Part shown: positions 1 to 10,261 of the stretch, piece by piece
Layout of the letters: the number at the start of each line of letters is the position of its first letter
How positions within the stretch are numbered: position 1 is the stretch's first letter
Source of the DNA: Lachnospiraceae bacterium
Lineage (GTDB): Bacteria > Bacillota > Clostridia > Lachnospirales > Lachnospiraceae
Direction of reading: 5' to 3'
Length of the DNA stretch: 64,000 bases
Assembly (NCBI GenBank): GCA_021628825.1
Contig: JAJXRY010000001.1
Span: 1,302,001 to 1,366,000, forward strand
The notes under the pieces: model-generated
What the model was told of the DNA's origin: nothing
The model's database searches: none
What the model saw: the letters and a program-made list of their open reading frames with translations, nothing else
Translations under genes and position numbers: made by a program

Positions 1-1440
1 ATTCAATACCTTATGCGGAATGCCCTGCTTCGAAAGCATACGGGAAAGCTCCTCAGATGCCTCAATCGTAATCGTACCAACCAGTACCGGCTGCTGCTTT
101 GCATGGGCTTCCTTTACGGCTTCCACAATGGCATGGAGCTTTTCTTTTCTGGTTTTATATACGGCATCCTGCAAATCCTTACGGGCAATCGGACGGTTCG
201 TAGGGATCTCGATAACATCCATACCGTAAATATCACGGAATTCCTTTTCTTCGGTAAGGGCAGTACCGGTCATACCGGCCTTCTTGTCAAACTTGTTAAA
301 GAAGTTCTGGAAGGTGATGGTTGCAAGCGTCTTACTCTCTCTTTTCACCTTCACGTGTTCCTTGGCCTCAATCGCCTGATGAAGTCCATCGGAATAACGG
401 CGTCCCGGCATAATACGTCCGGTAAATTCATCGACGATTAATACCTCATCATCCTTTACCACATAATCCTGATCACGGAACATCAGGTTGTGTGCACGCA
501 GCGCCAGGATAATGTTATGCTGGATTTCAATATTTTCAGGATCTGCCAGATTATCGATCTGGAAAAACTTTTCGACCTTCTCGACACCCTGTGCGGTCAG
601 ATTTACGATCTTGTCCTTCTCGTTCACGATGAAGTCTCCGGTCTCTTCCCGTTCCACACCCATGATGGCATCCATCTTGCTTAAGTCTTCCATATCCTCA
701 CCACGCTGCATCTGTCTGGCAAGGATATCACAGATTTCATAAAGCTTCGTGGACTTGCCGCTCTGTCCAGAAATAATTAACGGCGTTCTTGCTTCATCAA
801 TCAATACCGAGTCAACCTCATCGATGATCGCATAGTGCAGATCACGAAGAACCAGCTGTTCCTTATAAATCACCATGTTATCACGAAGATAATCAAAACC
901 GAGCTCGTTGTTCGTCACATAAGTGATGTCACAGGCATATTGTGCTCTTCTCTCTTCCGGTGTCATGCTGTTTAACACAACGCCGACGGTTAATCCTAAG
1001 AACTTATGGATTCCTCCCATCCACTCCGCATCACGTTTTGCCAGATAGTCATTTACCGTGACGATGTGAACACCCTTTCCCTCTAAGGCATTCAGGTATG
1101 CCGGCAGAGTAGAAACGAGGGTCTTTCCTTCACCGGTTTTCATTTCAGCGATACGGCCCTGATGAAGTATGATACCACCAATCAACTGTACGCGGAAATG
1201 TTCCATATTCAGAACACGCTTACCGGCCTCACGGACAACCGCAAATGCTTCCGGAAGAAGATCATCCAGAGTTTCTCCTTCGGAAAGACGCTTCTTAAAC
1301 TCCTCGGTCTTCGCCTTCAGCTCTGGCTCCGAAAGCTGCTGCATGGAAGGACGCAGCTCCTCAATTCGTTTTACCAGAGGCTCAATACGCTTTAATTCTC
1401 TTTCACTATGTGTACCAAATACTTTTTGAATAACATTCAT
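1..1440 (-). CDS. secA: Preprotein translocase ATPase SecA (N-terminal 480 residues, runs off the window)
   Basis: SecA is the motor ATPase that pushes preproteins through the SecYEG channel. The reading frame is open without interruption from the ATG at 1440 to base 1, giving the first 480 residues; the family is about 850-900 residues, so the rest lies beyond the left edge. The Walker A motif MKTGEGKT is at residues 100-107 and the DEAD-type motif II IIDEVDS at 205-211, followed by IDEARTPLIISG. The start is preceded by an AGGAAAGG ribosome-binding site about 10 bases upstream. It is divergent from ptb, with a 215-base gap shared as promoter region. Nothing odd is visible; unlike many neighbours it has no frameshift. 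Confidence 0.97.
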   Translation of the reverse strand, partial: MNVIQKVFGTHSERELKRIEPLVKRIEELRPSMQQLSEPELKAKTEEFKKRLSEGETLDDLLPEAFAVVREAGKRVLNMEHFRVQLIGGIILHQGRIAEMKTGEGKTLVSTLPAYLNALEGKGVHIVTVNDYLAKRDAEWMGGIHKFLGLTVGVVLNSMTPEERRAQYACDITYVTNNELGFDYLRDNMVIYKEQLVLRDLHYAIIDEVDSVLIDEARTPLIISGQSGKSTKLYEICDILARQMQRGEDMEDLSKMDAIMGVEREETGDFIVNEKDKIVNLTAQGVEKVEKFFQIDNLADPENIEIQHNIILALRAHNLMFRDQDYVVKDDEVLIVDEFTGRIMPGRRYSDGLHQAIEAKEHVKVKRESKTLATITFQNFFNKFDKKAGMTGTALTEEKEFRDIYGMDVIEIPTNRPIARKDLQDAVYKTRKEKLHAIVEAVKEAHAKQQPVLVGTITIEASEELSRMLSKQGIPHKVLN

Positions 1441-1655
1441 ATGAAGTACCTATACCTTTCCTGCGGTTTCTCATCGGCAGGGTAACTAAAAACCATACAA
1501 AAAACATAAAAACCGCAAACCCTATTGTAACAGATTTACGGTTCAGAATCAACCTTTCGTAACTTCCGCTTCCTGCGTTGCATTTTCAGACGAATAGTGT
1601 TATTATTTTTAACGAGTTTATAACGCTATATATATAAAGAAAAGAGGATACCAAA

Positions 1656-2573
1656 ATGAGTAAAACATTTGCTGACTTAATTGCGAAAGTCAATGAATGC
1701 GGCACCAAGAAAGTTGCTGTAGCAGTTGCTCAGGACTCTGCCGTATTGGAAGCTGTCAAAGTTGCGAAAGAAAGAAGAATTGCCGACGCGATCTTAGTTG
1801 GTGATGAAGCAAAGATCCGCGAAATCGCTGCTTCCTTAAATATTGATTTAAACGATTTTGAGATTGTTAATGTAGAGGATGTTACCGAAGCTGCCAGAAC
1901 TGCTGTCAAGCTTGTTCACGAAGGTAAGGCCGATATGTATATGAAGGGTCTGATCGACACCAAGGGCTTCTTAAAGAGCGTTCTGGATAAGGAAGTTGGT
2001 CTGCGTACCGGCAAGCCGTTATCCCACGTATGTGTATTTGATGTCGAAGGAATCGATCATCTGTTATTCTTAACAGACGTTGCTTTCATTCCTTATCCGA
2101 CACTGGAGGACAAGGTAAACATCATCAACAATACCCTTGAAATCACTAAGGCCTGCGGTATCGAAAACCCGAAGGTTGCTCCTTTGGCTGCTGTCGAAGT
2201 GGTAAACCCGAAGATGCCGGTTACCGTAGAAGCTGCTGAGTTAACCCAGATGAACAAGGACGGAAAGATCACCGGATGTATCGTAGACGGACCTTTATCC
2301 TTAGACCTTGCCATTGATCCGGAAGCTGCAAAGCATAAGGGTGCAACCGACCGTGCGATCCAGGGTGATGCAGATATTCTTCTGTTCCCGGACATCCATG
2401 CCGGAAACCTTGTTTACAAGGCAATGGTACATACCGCTAAGGTTGTAAACGGAAATATCCTTACCGGAACCAAGGCTCCTGTCATCTTAACCTCCCGTTC
2501 CGACTCTGTCGAGGTTAAGGTAAACTCCCTTGCTTTGGGTGCCATTGTTGCCCATTCCTTACAGCAGCAGTAA
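1656..2573 (+). CDS. ptb: Phosphate butyryltransferase
   Basis: This cytoplasmic enzyme exchanges CoA of butyryl-CoA for phosphate, giving butyryl-phosphate, the first half of the kinase route to butyrate. The 305 residues match the usual length (about 300) of the phosphate acetyl/butyryltransferase family; the segment GLIDTKGFLKSVLDKEVGLR and the GCIVDGPLSLDLAID block are typical of Ptb rather than Pta. The start has an AGAGGAT ribosome-binding site. It is followed 64 bases later by buk, so the two should form one operon. Phosphate acetyltransferase is the main alternative, but the buk neighbour argues for butyrate. The frame is intact. Confidence 0.93.
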   Translation: MSKTFADLIAKVNECGTKKVAVAVAQDSAVLEAVKVAKERRIADAILVGDEAKIREIAASLNIDLNDFEIVNVEDVTEAARTAVKLVHEGKADMYMKGLIDTKGFLKSVLDKEVGLRTGKPLSHVCVFDVEGIDHLLFLTDVAFIPYPTLEDKVNIINNTLEITKACGIENPKVAPLAAVEVVNPKMPVTVEAAELTQMNKDGKITGCIVDGPLSLDLAIDPEAAKHKGATDRAIQGDADILLFPDIHAGNLVYKAMVHTAKVVNGNILTGTKAPVILTSRSDSVEVKVNSLALGAIVAHSLQQQ

Positions 2574-2637
2574 ATTTTTTTCTAATGAAATAAATTTAAA
2601 TGAAATAGATTGACAGATAATTCAGGAGGATAAACAA

Positions 2638-3706
2638 ATGTCCATTAAAAGTTTAATTATCAATCCCGGTTCCACTTCCACCAAAAATCGGTGTTTTCGA
2701 GGATGAAACCCTGTTATTTGAAGAAACCCTTCGTCATTCTACCGAAGAAATCGCCCAGTACGCTTCCATCGTAGACCAGAAAGACTTCCGTAAGAAAATC
2801 ATCATGGATCTTCTTGAAGAAAAGAATTTTGATATTCACTCCCTTCAGGTTGTTGTCGGACGCGGCGGTATGTTAAAGCCGATTCCTGGCGGCACTTATG
2901 CCGTAACCGATGACCTGTTAGAGGATCTAAAGATTGGCCGTCAGGGTCAGCATGCTTCCAACTTAGGCGGTATTCTGGCAAGAGAAATCGGTGATTCCAT
3001 CGGTGTTCCTTCCTATATTGTAGACCCTGTCGTTGTAGACGAATTAATGCCGATCGCAAGATATTCCGGCGTACCGGAGCTTCCCCGTACCAGCGTGTTC
3101 CATGCTTTAAACCAGAAGGCTGTTGCAAAGCGTTACGCAAAGGAAAACCAGGTTGCTTATGATTCCCTCCGTCTGATCGTGGTTCATATGGGCGGCGGTG
3201 TTTCCGTTGGTGCACATGAAAACGGACGTGTTGTTGATGTATTTAACGCACTGGACGGCGACGGTGCTTTCTCTCCCGAACGTGCAGGTGCCGTTCCTTC
3301 CGGCGCATTAATCAAGATGTGCTTCTCCGGCAAGTATACGGAGAAGGAAGTTTATAAAAAGATCGTCGGTAACGGCGGTTTCAATGCTTACCTTGGAACC
3401 AACGATATGCGTAATGTCGAAAAAATGGTAAATGATGGGGATGACCATGCAAAGGAAGTCCGCGAGGCATTTATCATGCAGGTAGCAAAGAACATCGGCT
3501 CCATGGCTGCTGTATTAAACGGAAAGGTTGACCAGATCATCATGACCGGTGGTATCGCTTATAACAAGAGCGTCACCGACGGTCTGAAAGAACGAATCGG
3601 TTTCATCGCTCCGATCACCGTATATCCCGGCGAAGACGAGCTGCTTGCTCTGGCTCAGGGCGCATTACGTGTCCTGAACGGCGAAGAACAGGCTTGTGTT
3701 TACTAA
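2638..3706 (+). CDS. buk: Butyrate kinase (one frameshift near the N-terminus)
   Basis: Butyrate kinase turns butyryl-phosphate and ADP into butyrate and ATP. The ATG at 2638 follows an AGGAGG ribosome-binding site and reads MSIKSLIINPGSTSTK, the phosphate-1 motif of the ASKHA acetate/butyrate kinase superfamily. The frame then breaks in the A-run at about 2683-2687: removing one A restores IGVFEDETLLFEETLRHST and joins the long downstream frame that ends at 3706. The total of about 355 residues is normal for Buk. Since the rest is undamaged and the paired ptb is intact, the break is best explained as a one-base consensus error, not a pseudogene. Confidence 0.92.
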
Positions 3707-3721
3707 GTGACGAGGTATCCT

Positions 3722-4201
3722 ATGGAAAAGATTGCAAGCTTTACGATTGACCATATTAAATTACAGCCCGGTGTCTATGTTTCCCGTAAGGACCACATTG
3801 GTGCCGAGGTTATTACTACTTTTGATCTGCGCATGACCAGTCCGAACGAGGAGCCCGTGATGAATACCGCAGAGGTACACACCATTGAACATCTCGCAGC
3901 GACTTTCCTGCGTAACCACCCGGTCTATAAGGACAAAACGGTTTACTTCGGACCGATGGGCTGCCGTACCGGTTTTTATCTTCTGTTAGCAGGTGATTTA
4001 AGCTCGAAGGACATCGTTCCCCTGATGATTGAAATGTTTGAATTTATCCGCGATTACGAAGGCGAAGTACCCGGTGCTTCTCCCAAGGACTGCGGTAATT
4101 ATCTGGATATGAATCTGGGAATGGCGAATTACTTAGCTAAGCGTTATCTGGATCAGGTATTGTACTCCATTGATGACAGCCACCTGATTTATCCGGAATA
4201 A
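3722..4201 (+). CDS. luxS: S-ribosylhomocysteine lyase LuxS
   Basis: LuxS splits S-ribosylhomocysteine into homocysteine and DPD, the precursor of autoinducer-2. The protein is about 159 residues, the family size, and shows the metal-binding HTIEHLAATFLRN motif (HxxEH) and the second-site segment GPMGCRTGFYLL. I place the start at the ATG at 3722, preceded by ACGAGG, rather than at the GTG that touches the buk stop codon. It sits 15 bases after buk and 75 bases before mtnN, whose product feeds it, so the two enzymes form a complete SAH-recycling step. A strong terminator hairpin lies between them. Confidence 0.96.
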   Translation: MEKIASFTIDHIKLQPGVYVSRKDHIGAEVITTFDLRMTSPNEEPVMNTAEVHTIEHLAATFLRNHPVYKDKTVYFGPMGCRTGFYLLLAGDLSSKDIVPLMIEMFEFIRDYEGEVPGASPKDCGNYLDMNLGMANYLAKRYLDQVLYSIDDSHLIYPE

Positions 4202-4208
4202 AAATGAT

Positions 4209-4247
4209 AACAGTCCAACTATCCACCGATGGCTGGACTGTTTTAGT
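4209..4247 (+). terminator. Rho-independent terminator after luxS
   Basis: A perfect 9-bp stem, AACAGTCCA at 4209-4217 and TGGACTGTT at 4234-4242, is followed by TTAGTTT. It sits between luxS and mtnN and probably ends the ptb-buk-luxS transcript, with partial read-through possible because the U tract is short. Confidence 0.7.
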
Positions 4248-4275
4248 TTAAAAAACAAACGAAAGGTTTAAACTC

Positions 4276-4974
4276 ATGAAGAAAATAGGAATTATCGGTG
4301 CCATGGAATTAGAGGTCGAAACCCTCAAGGAACACATGTCTGTCGCAAACGTTACGAAGAAAGCCAACATGGAGTTCTATGAAGGAACCTTAAATGGCAC
4401 AGACGTTGTCATTGTCCGCAGCGGAGTCGGCAAGGTAAACGCTGCCCTCTGCGTTCAGATTCTGGCAGATCTCTTTAAGGTAACCGCTATCATCAATACC
4501 GGTATTGCAGGTTCCCTGAATGCAAAGCTCGATATCGGAGACATTCTGGTATCCACCGATGCACTTCACCATGATGTAGATGCTACCCTCTTCGGTTATC
4601 AATTAGGGGAAGTACCTCAGCTTGGCTGCCGCGAATTTGTTGCGGATTCCCACCTTGCCAAGCTTGCTGTTGCTGTTTGTAAGGAGGTCAATCCGGACAT
4701 TCATGCCTGTACCGGACGTGTACTAAGCGGCGACCAGTTCATTTCCAGCAAAGCGGTAAAGGAACGTCTGATTCAGGAATTCCATGGAGACTGTGCCGAA
4801 ATGGAAGGCGCTTCCATTGCACACGGCGCATACTTAAATGAAATCCCCTTTGTCATCATCCGTGCGATTTCAGACAAAGCCGATGACAGCGCCCAAATAG
4901 ATTACCCTGTCTTCGAAAAGGCAGCTGCCCTGCATTCTGCCAGACTGGTAGAGCATATGCTGCCACGCATCTGA
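4276..4974 (+). CDS. mtnN: 5'-methylthioadenosine/S-adenosylhomocysteine nucleosidase
   Basis: This nucleosidase removes adenine from SAH and methylthioadenosine; its product S-ribosylhomocysteine is the LuxS substrate. The 232 residues equal the family length. It begins MKKIGIIGAMELEVETLK with the conserved catalytic-region glutamate, has VVVRSGVGKVNAA-like and TGIAGSL segments near residues 42-78, and ends with the signature CAEMEGASIAH and RAISDKAD motifs that carry the catalytic glutamate and aspartate. An AAAGG ribosome-binding site precedes the start. Gene order after luxS supports the assignment. The frame is intact. Confidence 0.96.
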   Translation: MKKIGIIGAMELEVETLKEHMSVANVTKKANMEFYEGTLNGTDVVIVRSGVGKVNAALCVQILADLFKVTAIINTGIAGSLNAKLDIGDILVSTDALHHDVDATLFGYQLGEVPQLGCREFVADSHLAKLAVAVCKEVNPDIHACTGRVLSGDQFISSKAVKERLIQEFHGDCAEMEGASIAHGAYLNEIPFVIIRAISDKADDSAQIDYPVFEKAAALHSARLVEHMLPRI

Positions 4975-5058
4975 TAAAATCAGGTTGTCTGACAGTGGCT
5001 GTCCCGTGCCGGATGATGCGCTTACTGCCAGGACGGTCAGAACAGAATTCAGGAGTAA

Positions 5059-5120
5059 AAAACCTCAGCGCTGATGACGATGCTTTCTTTAAAAAAGCAG
5101 CTCACATACGCTGAGGTTTT
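5059..5120. terminator. Bidirectional terminator between mtnN and trkH
   Basis: AAAACCTCAGCG at 5059-5070 pairs with CGCTGAGGTTTT at 5109-5120, a perfect 12-bp stem with an A tract on one flank and a T tract on the other. It lies between the convergent genes mtnN (plus) and trkH (minus) and can serve both. Confidence 0.75.
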
Positions 5121-5157
5121 CTTATGCTTACTCTTTTGTAATTGAAACACTCTGTCT

Positions 5158-6579
5158 TTAGCGGTCATGTGCCGACTTGGCAAAAAGCAGGAACATCGGG
5201 AAAATCTCGAGACGTCCTGTCAGCATTGCCAGGGAAAGTACGACCTTCACCCAGTCGGAATATAACCCAAAGTTCTCCATCGGTCCTACCAGATTCAGTC
5301 CTGGTCCGATATTATTAAAGCACGACAATACCGCGGTCAGATTCGTGGTCAGATCCAACCCATCCAGTGAAATAATCAAGGTAAAAATACAAATCAGAAT
5401 CACATAAGCCCCAAAATAAATTCTCGTGGAATTCAGGGTTTTCTTATCTACATTCTTCCCATTCAGACGGATACTGACAACTTCCTTCGGGTTCAGAATC
5501 TGCTTGATCTCAGCAATAAATGACTTAAACAGAATGATCACGCGGGAAATCTTCAGACCGCCACCGGTTGATCCTGCACATGCACCAATAATCATAAGCA
5601 GCACAATCAGGTGCTTGGAAAACTCCGGCCAAAGATTGAAATCTACCGTTGCAAATCCTGTCGTGGTAATGATACTTGCCACCTGAAAAAAAGCACTCCG
5701 TACCGCTTCCCCTGTATTAGAGAAGCAGGATAGGATATTGATGGAAATGGCAACAACCGACACTCCAATGACACCAAAATAAACCGCAGTCTCTTCCGAA
5801 GTAAGCGCTTCCTTGAACTTCCGTAACAACAATAAAAAATAGGTATTGAAATTGATCCCAAACAGAATCATGAAAATCCCAAGCACAATTTCAATCGCCG
5901 GGCTTCCATATCCGGCAATTCCGGCACTGTTCAGTGCAAAGCCACCGGTACCTGCCGTTGCAAATCCAATACAGAAAGCATCAAACACCTTCATACCAAG
6001 GCATTTCAAAATTACAACTAAAATCAATGTCATTACTGCATAAATTCCATAAAGAATCATGGATGTTGTCCGCATACGCGGCACCAGCTTACCGGCTGTC
6101 GGCCCCGGCACTTCTGCACGTACCAGATGCATGGAATTGTCGTTCTCCATTGGAATGACCATCAGTACAAAGACAAGCACTCCCATACCGCCAACCCAAT
6201 GGGTAAAGCACCTCCAGAATGCCACTCCGTGTCCCAGTGTACCGGGTTCTGCAAGAACCGATGCTCCTGTCGTTGTAAAACCGGACACAATTTCAAACAA
6301 TGCCCCCCAATAGGAAGCAAAGCCGCCTGCCAGATATAAGGGAAATGCACCTACAATGGAAATGATGATCCATGCCATTGCTACAATGAAATAACCATCC
6401 CTGCTGCTCATCCGCTTCTGCTGCTGACGGACCAGCATCAGGAGAACTGAAACAATCGCAGCCGGAATCATGGTATAAACGAATGCTTTCGTATCACCAT
6501 CCCGGTAAATCAGGGAAACAAACAGTGATGGCAGCATCAGAAGGACTTCTACAAAAAGAATCCTTCCAATAATATTCAT
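5158..6579 (-). CDS. trkH: Trk-type potassium uptake channel subunit TrkH
   Basis: TrkH/KtrB proteins form the membrane pore for potassium uptake, gated by the cytoplasmic TrkA/KtrA ring. The protein is about 473 residues and mostly hydrophobic, with the four pore-loop repeats visible as FTTTGASVL, GTGGFALN, ITTTGFATVDFN and the final SCFNNIGPGLN. I start at the ATG at 6579, which overlaps the trkA stop codon as ATGA and gives a normal N-terminus MNIIGRILFVEVLLML; the frame stays open 21 codons further upstream. The frame is intact. Coupling to trkA by overlapping codons suggests balanced production of pore and gate. Confidence 0.93.
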   Translation of the reverse strand: MNIIGRILFVEVLLMLPSLFVSLIYRDGDTKAFVYTMIPAAIVSVLLMLVRQQQKRMSSRDGYFIVAMAWIIISIVGAFPLYLAGGFASYWGALFEIVSGFTTTGASVLAEPGTLGHGVAFWRCFTHWVGGMGVLVFVLMVIPMENDNSMHLVRAEVPGPTAGKLVPRMRTTSMILYGIYAVMTLILVVILKCLGMKVFDAFCIGFATAGTGGFALNSAGIAGYGSPAIEIVLGIFMILFGINFNTYFLLLLRKFKEALTSEETAVYFGVIGVSVVAISINILSCFSNTGEAVRSAFFQVASIITTTGFATVDFNLWPEFSKHLIVLLMIIGACAGSTGGGLKISRVIILFKSFIAEIKQILNPKEVVSIRLNGKNVDKKTLNSTRIYFGAYVILICIFTLIISLDGLDLTTNLTAVLSCFNNIGPGLNLVGPMENFGLYSDWVKVVLSLAMLTGRLEIFPMFLLFAKSAHDR

Positions 6580-8020
6580 AATTTTTTTCCAGTATTCATA
6601 AGAACCTCCAAACAGATCCGGATTTTTTTGCTTAATCTGCAAAAGATATCCTTAAGCTCTGCAATATGATGGTTAATGGAACCGATCAGAACGGTATCAC
6701 CATCGTGAATTTCATCATCACCACGGGGAATAATTGTCTGTGTATCACGGATGATAAACGCTACCAGCACATTCCGCTTAAGCTTCAGGTTCTTCAGCGG
6801 GATATTCAGATTCTTATCCTTATCATCTATATTCAGTTCAATAAACTCAATCTTGCCATCCATCAGACGATACAGGGATTCCACCTTGTCATCTCCGGAT
6901 GCATTCATCAGGGAACGGCTATAGGCAAAAATACGGTCTGCTGCAACATCATTTCTGGATACCGTACAGATCTTGCTTGTCTTTGGCAATACCTTCAGAC
7001 GGGACTTCGCATTGATACGGGTTACCACCTTGGAAATTCCCTGGGATTCCGCATACATGGAAGCTACCAGATTATATTCATCATTAGACGTAATTGCAAT
7101 AAACGCATCAGTATGTGCAAAGTCTGTTTCCGACATGGAGTCGAAATACCGCATCACATCATCCTGCATCACAGCCGCTCCCGGACACTCTCTTGCAAGA
7201 CGCTCTGCCACATGAGGTCTGGGGTCTAAAACCGTCACCTTAAGCCCCTGTTTGAGCAGGATTCCCGTAAGATAATGGGAAACTCTTCCTCCTCCGGCTA
7301 TAATCACAGATTGCAGCGGCTTTTTTTAAACAAATGAAGCTTCCGGAATGAGGACCGGAACTTCTCGGCAGCACCGGTTAAATAAATCACATCGCCTGCC
7401 TGGATCTTCGTATCTCCTTTCGGTACAAAGGCCTGTCCGTTCCGCACAATTGCACAGAACAGAAGATCAATTCCCAGATTCCGGTTGATTTCCATAAGGG
7501 TCTTATCCACAAGCGGCCACTCTTCCTTAACCGTCATCTCTACAAGCTCGGCACGGCCGCTCGCAAATGTTTCCACACGGGTTGCTACCGGGAAACGAAG
7601 CGTACGTGAAATCTCCATTGCCGTTGCCAGCTCCGGATTAATAACCATGGAAATTCCCAGCTTATCCTTATAAAAAAATGATTCTGGCTTGCATAATCCG
7701 TATCACGGATTCGCGCAATCGTGTGCTTGGCTCCCCAGCATATGTGCCGTAAAGCAGCTCAAAATATTCAGTTCATCGGACTGTGTAACTCCGATAAATA
7801 AATCAGCAGATCCCGCATTCAGATCCTGCAGCGTTGCATAAGAAGCTCCATTTCCCTGAAAGCAGATGGCATCAATGCTGTTCCCCAGGGTGTCCACCAC
7901 ATCCTCAGACTGGTCAATCAATGTCACCTGATGTCCGGTATGGGCGAGCTGCTTTGCCAGATTCTGTCCAATATCACCACCACCGACAATAAAGGTTTTC
8001 TTTCCTTCCCGATGATTCAT
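6576..8020 (-). CDS. trkA: Potassium uptake regulator TrkA (double RCK; three frameshifts)
   Basis: TrkA is a cytoplasmic NAD-binding protein that gates TrkH. Two Rossmann RCK-N folds are seen: FIVGGGDIGQNLAKQL near the start and IIAGGGRVSHYLTGILL in the middle, each followed by an RCK-C domain, for about 480 residues. The frame is broken three times: an extra G in GGGG near 7731, an extra T in a T run near 7672-7679, and a missing A in the A run near 7321-7327. Each is corrected by a one-base change that restores family sequence such as HTIARIRDTDYASQNHFFYK. The start at 8020 has a GGAGGA ribosome-binding site. It is an operon with trkH and is likely functional in the real genome. Confidence 0.9.
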
Positions 8021-8350
8021 CTTAATTCCATTCCTCCAAAAATCTATACGATTCATAAATAAGGAGTTCGCCTGCGAACTCTTTGCGTGCGAGCGGTGTT
8101 GCAAAGCAACTGATTTCTTCTCCGCGAGCTGCACATCCCTGCGGAGCTTTTTGCTCTATAGGAAATTCCGGCGGAATTTCTTATAAAGAAGAAATATCAC
8201 GTTTCCCATGTGACATCAAGAGGGAAATCCGCTTCTGCAAACTCCCCTCTTTCAATCATTCGTTATTGTATTCCTCCTGCAGTTACTTCGCAATAGGAAT
8301 TGCTGCTTATCTTTTCATACCGGTGACAACCGATTACTGTTCACACACCT
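8021..8350. other. Gene-free interval with a chain of short palindromes
   Basis: There is no gene in these 330 bases. Several small perfect inverted repeats follow each other: GAGTTCGC/GCGAACTC near 8062-8079, GTTGC/GCAAC near 8098-8110, and GAAATTCC/GGAATTTC near 8161-8180. It separates trkA from aspS and probably carries the trkA promoter and the aspS 3' end signal. I see no classical T-run terminator directly after aspS. Confidence 0.4.
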
Positions 8351-10088
8351 TTACTGACGTACCTTGATATGAACCTCACGAAGCTGCTGCTCGGTTACTT
8401 CATTCGGTGCTCCGCACATCAGATCCTGTGCGGTTCCGCTCATCGGGAACGGGATGATCTCACGAATGCTGTCTTCATTTTTAAGAAGCATGATCATACG
8501 ATCCACACCGGGAGCCATTCCTGCATGCGGGGGTGCTCCGAACTGGAACGCATTGTATAAGGCACCGAACTTCTCTTTGAGGACTTCTTCATCATATCCT
8601 GCAATTTCAAAGGCCTTAACCATGATGTCAATGCTGTGGTTACGGACAGCCCCTGAGGATAATTCCACACCATTACATACAATATCATACTGGTAAGCCA
8701 GAATATCCAGCGGATCCATGGTATTCAGCGCTTCCAGGCCGCCCTGCGGCATAGAGAACGGGTTATGGGTAAAGCCAATCTTCTTTGTTTCCTCATCCAG
8801 CTCGAACATCGGGAAGTCGTTAATATAACAGAAGCGGTATGCCTTCTTCTCAAGCAAATCAAGGCGCGCACCAAGCTCATTCCGGATCTGTCCGGCAAAG
8901 GATGCTGCACGTGCTTCCTTATCTGCGATAAAAGAAGATGGTATCGTTCGCCTTAAGTCCTGCAAGCTCTCTTAATTCTGCTTTCAGATCGTCCGGTATA
9001 AACTTGTCGATCGGTCCCTTGTAGGAAAGATCTTCCTGAACCTCCAGATAACCAAGTCCGCCCATTCCAATTTCAGTTGCAAACTTAAGCATCTTCTCAT
9101 GGAAGCCCTTGGACTGATGTCCTTCGATCTTAATGGCACGGACGGTCTTATTCTGAAACGGCTTAAAGGTACATTTATTAAAGAACTCCGATAAATCAAT
9201 AATACGAAGCGGATTTCTCAAATCCGGCTTATCGGAACCAAACTCTAACATGGCCTGCTTATAGCTGATGATCGGGTAAGGCGCCTTCGTCACTTCATAG
9301 CCTTCCGGTGCAAACTTCTCAAATGTGGCGGTCAGCACTTCTTCACCAACCTTGAACACATCCTCCTGTGTTGCGAAGCTCATTTCAAAGTCGAGCTGAT
9401 AGAACTCACCGGGAGAACGGTCTGCTCTTGCATCCTCATCTCGAAAACAGGGTGCAATCTGGAAATATTTATCTACGCCGGATACCATCAGAAGCTGCTT
9501 ATACTGCTGGGGTGCCTGTGGAAGTGCATAGAACTTACCCTTGTAATGTCTGGACGGAACGATATAGTCTCTTGCGCCCTCCGGAGAAGATGCACACAGA
9601 ATCGGGGTCTGTACTTCCATGAAGCCAAGCCCGGTCATCTTCTGACGAAGAAAAGCAATGACATTGGAACGGAAAATCATGTTGCTCATGACCTTCGGAT
9701 TTCTCAGATCAAGGAAACGGTATTTCAGACGCAGATCCTCACGGATTTCCTTGGAGGTCGCAATTTCAAACGGAAGGGGACGATATACCTTACCAAGAAT
9801 CTCAACGCTGTGCGCTTCCAGTTCGATGGTTCCCGTCGGGATCTTCGGGTTGTAGGTTTCCTCGTCACGCTTTTCGATTTTGCCAAGGACGCTGATACAG
9901 TCCTCTTTGTTGATTCCCTTTAACAGGGAGGTGTCACGCATAACGATCTGTAATACGCCATACATGTCTCTTAAGTCCACAAAGGATACGCCGCCGTGGT
10001 CACGGATATTCTCTACCCAGCCGGCTACCCTGCGTTCTTTGCCAATGTCATTTTCAGATACCTGGTTTAAGGTACATTCACGATACAA
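8351..10088 (-). CDS. aspS: Aspartyl-tRNA synthetase (one frameshift)
   Basis: AspRS charges tRNA-Asp. The N-terminal OB fold (VAGWVENIRDHGGVSFVDLRD) leads into the class II core with motif 2 FRDEDARADRSPGEFYQLD and motif 3 GMAPGVDRMIMLL. The total of about 578 residues fits bacterial AspRS. The frame breaks in the A run at 8930-8933; removing one base joins FF to IADKEARAASFAGQIRNE. The best start I see is TTG at 10088; an AGAAGGAG site at about 10110-10117 is rather far upstream, so an ATG may be hidden by another base error. A T-box leader precedes it, so expression should respond to uncharged tRNA. An indel in an essential single-copy gene is good evidence for a consensus error. Confidence 0.94.
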
Positions 10089-10150
10089 CGTTGATAATTC
10101 GATCTCTTTTCTCCTTCTTCTGGTTTATTTCTTAATTTACATCTACCCGT

Positions 10151-10249
10151 TTCACTAAATTCGTACTTCGTTTCGCTCGTTCTCATTAAGTGTCCGGGTA
10201 CCGTTCTCACTAACCTCACACTTCGCCTCCGGCTCGTCTTCACTAAGTG
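10151..10249. repeat. Two imperfect 42-44 bp repeats between T-box terminator and aspS
   Basis: Bases 10151-10192 and 10206-10249 are similar: both begin with CACTAA, contain a CTTCG..TCG..CTCGT core and end with AAGTG, so each can fold on itself (CACT with AGTG). They lie in the aspS 5' untranslated region, after the T-box terminator. Their role is unknown; they look like dispersed palindromic repeats that settled in the leader. Confidence 0.45.
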
Positions 10250-10261
10250 CTCTACATGAAA

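Noticed and set aside
2683..2687. Programmed frameshift in buk
   Set aside because: No slippery heptamer with downstream structure is evident, and similar one-base shifts in runs occur in dozens of genes in the window, so a consensus error is simpler.
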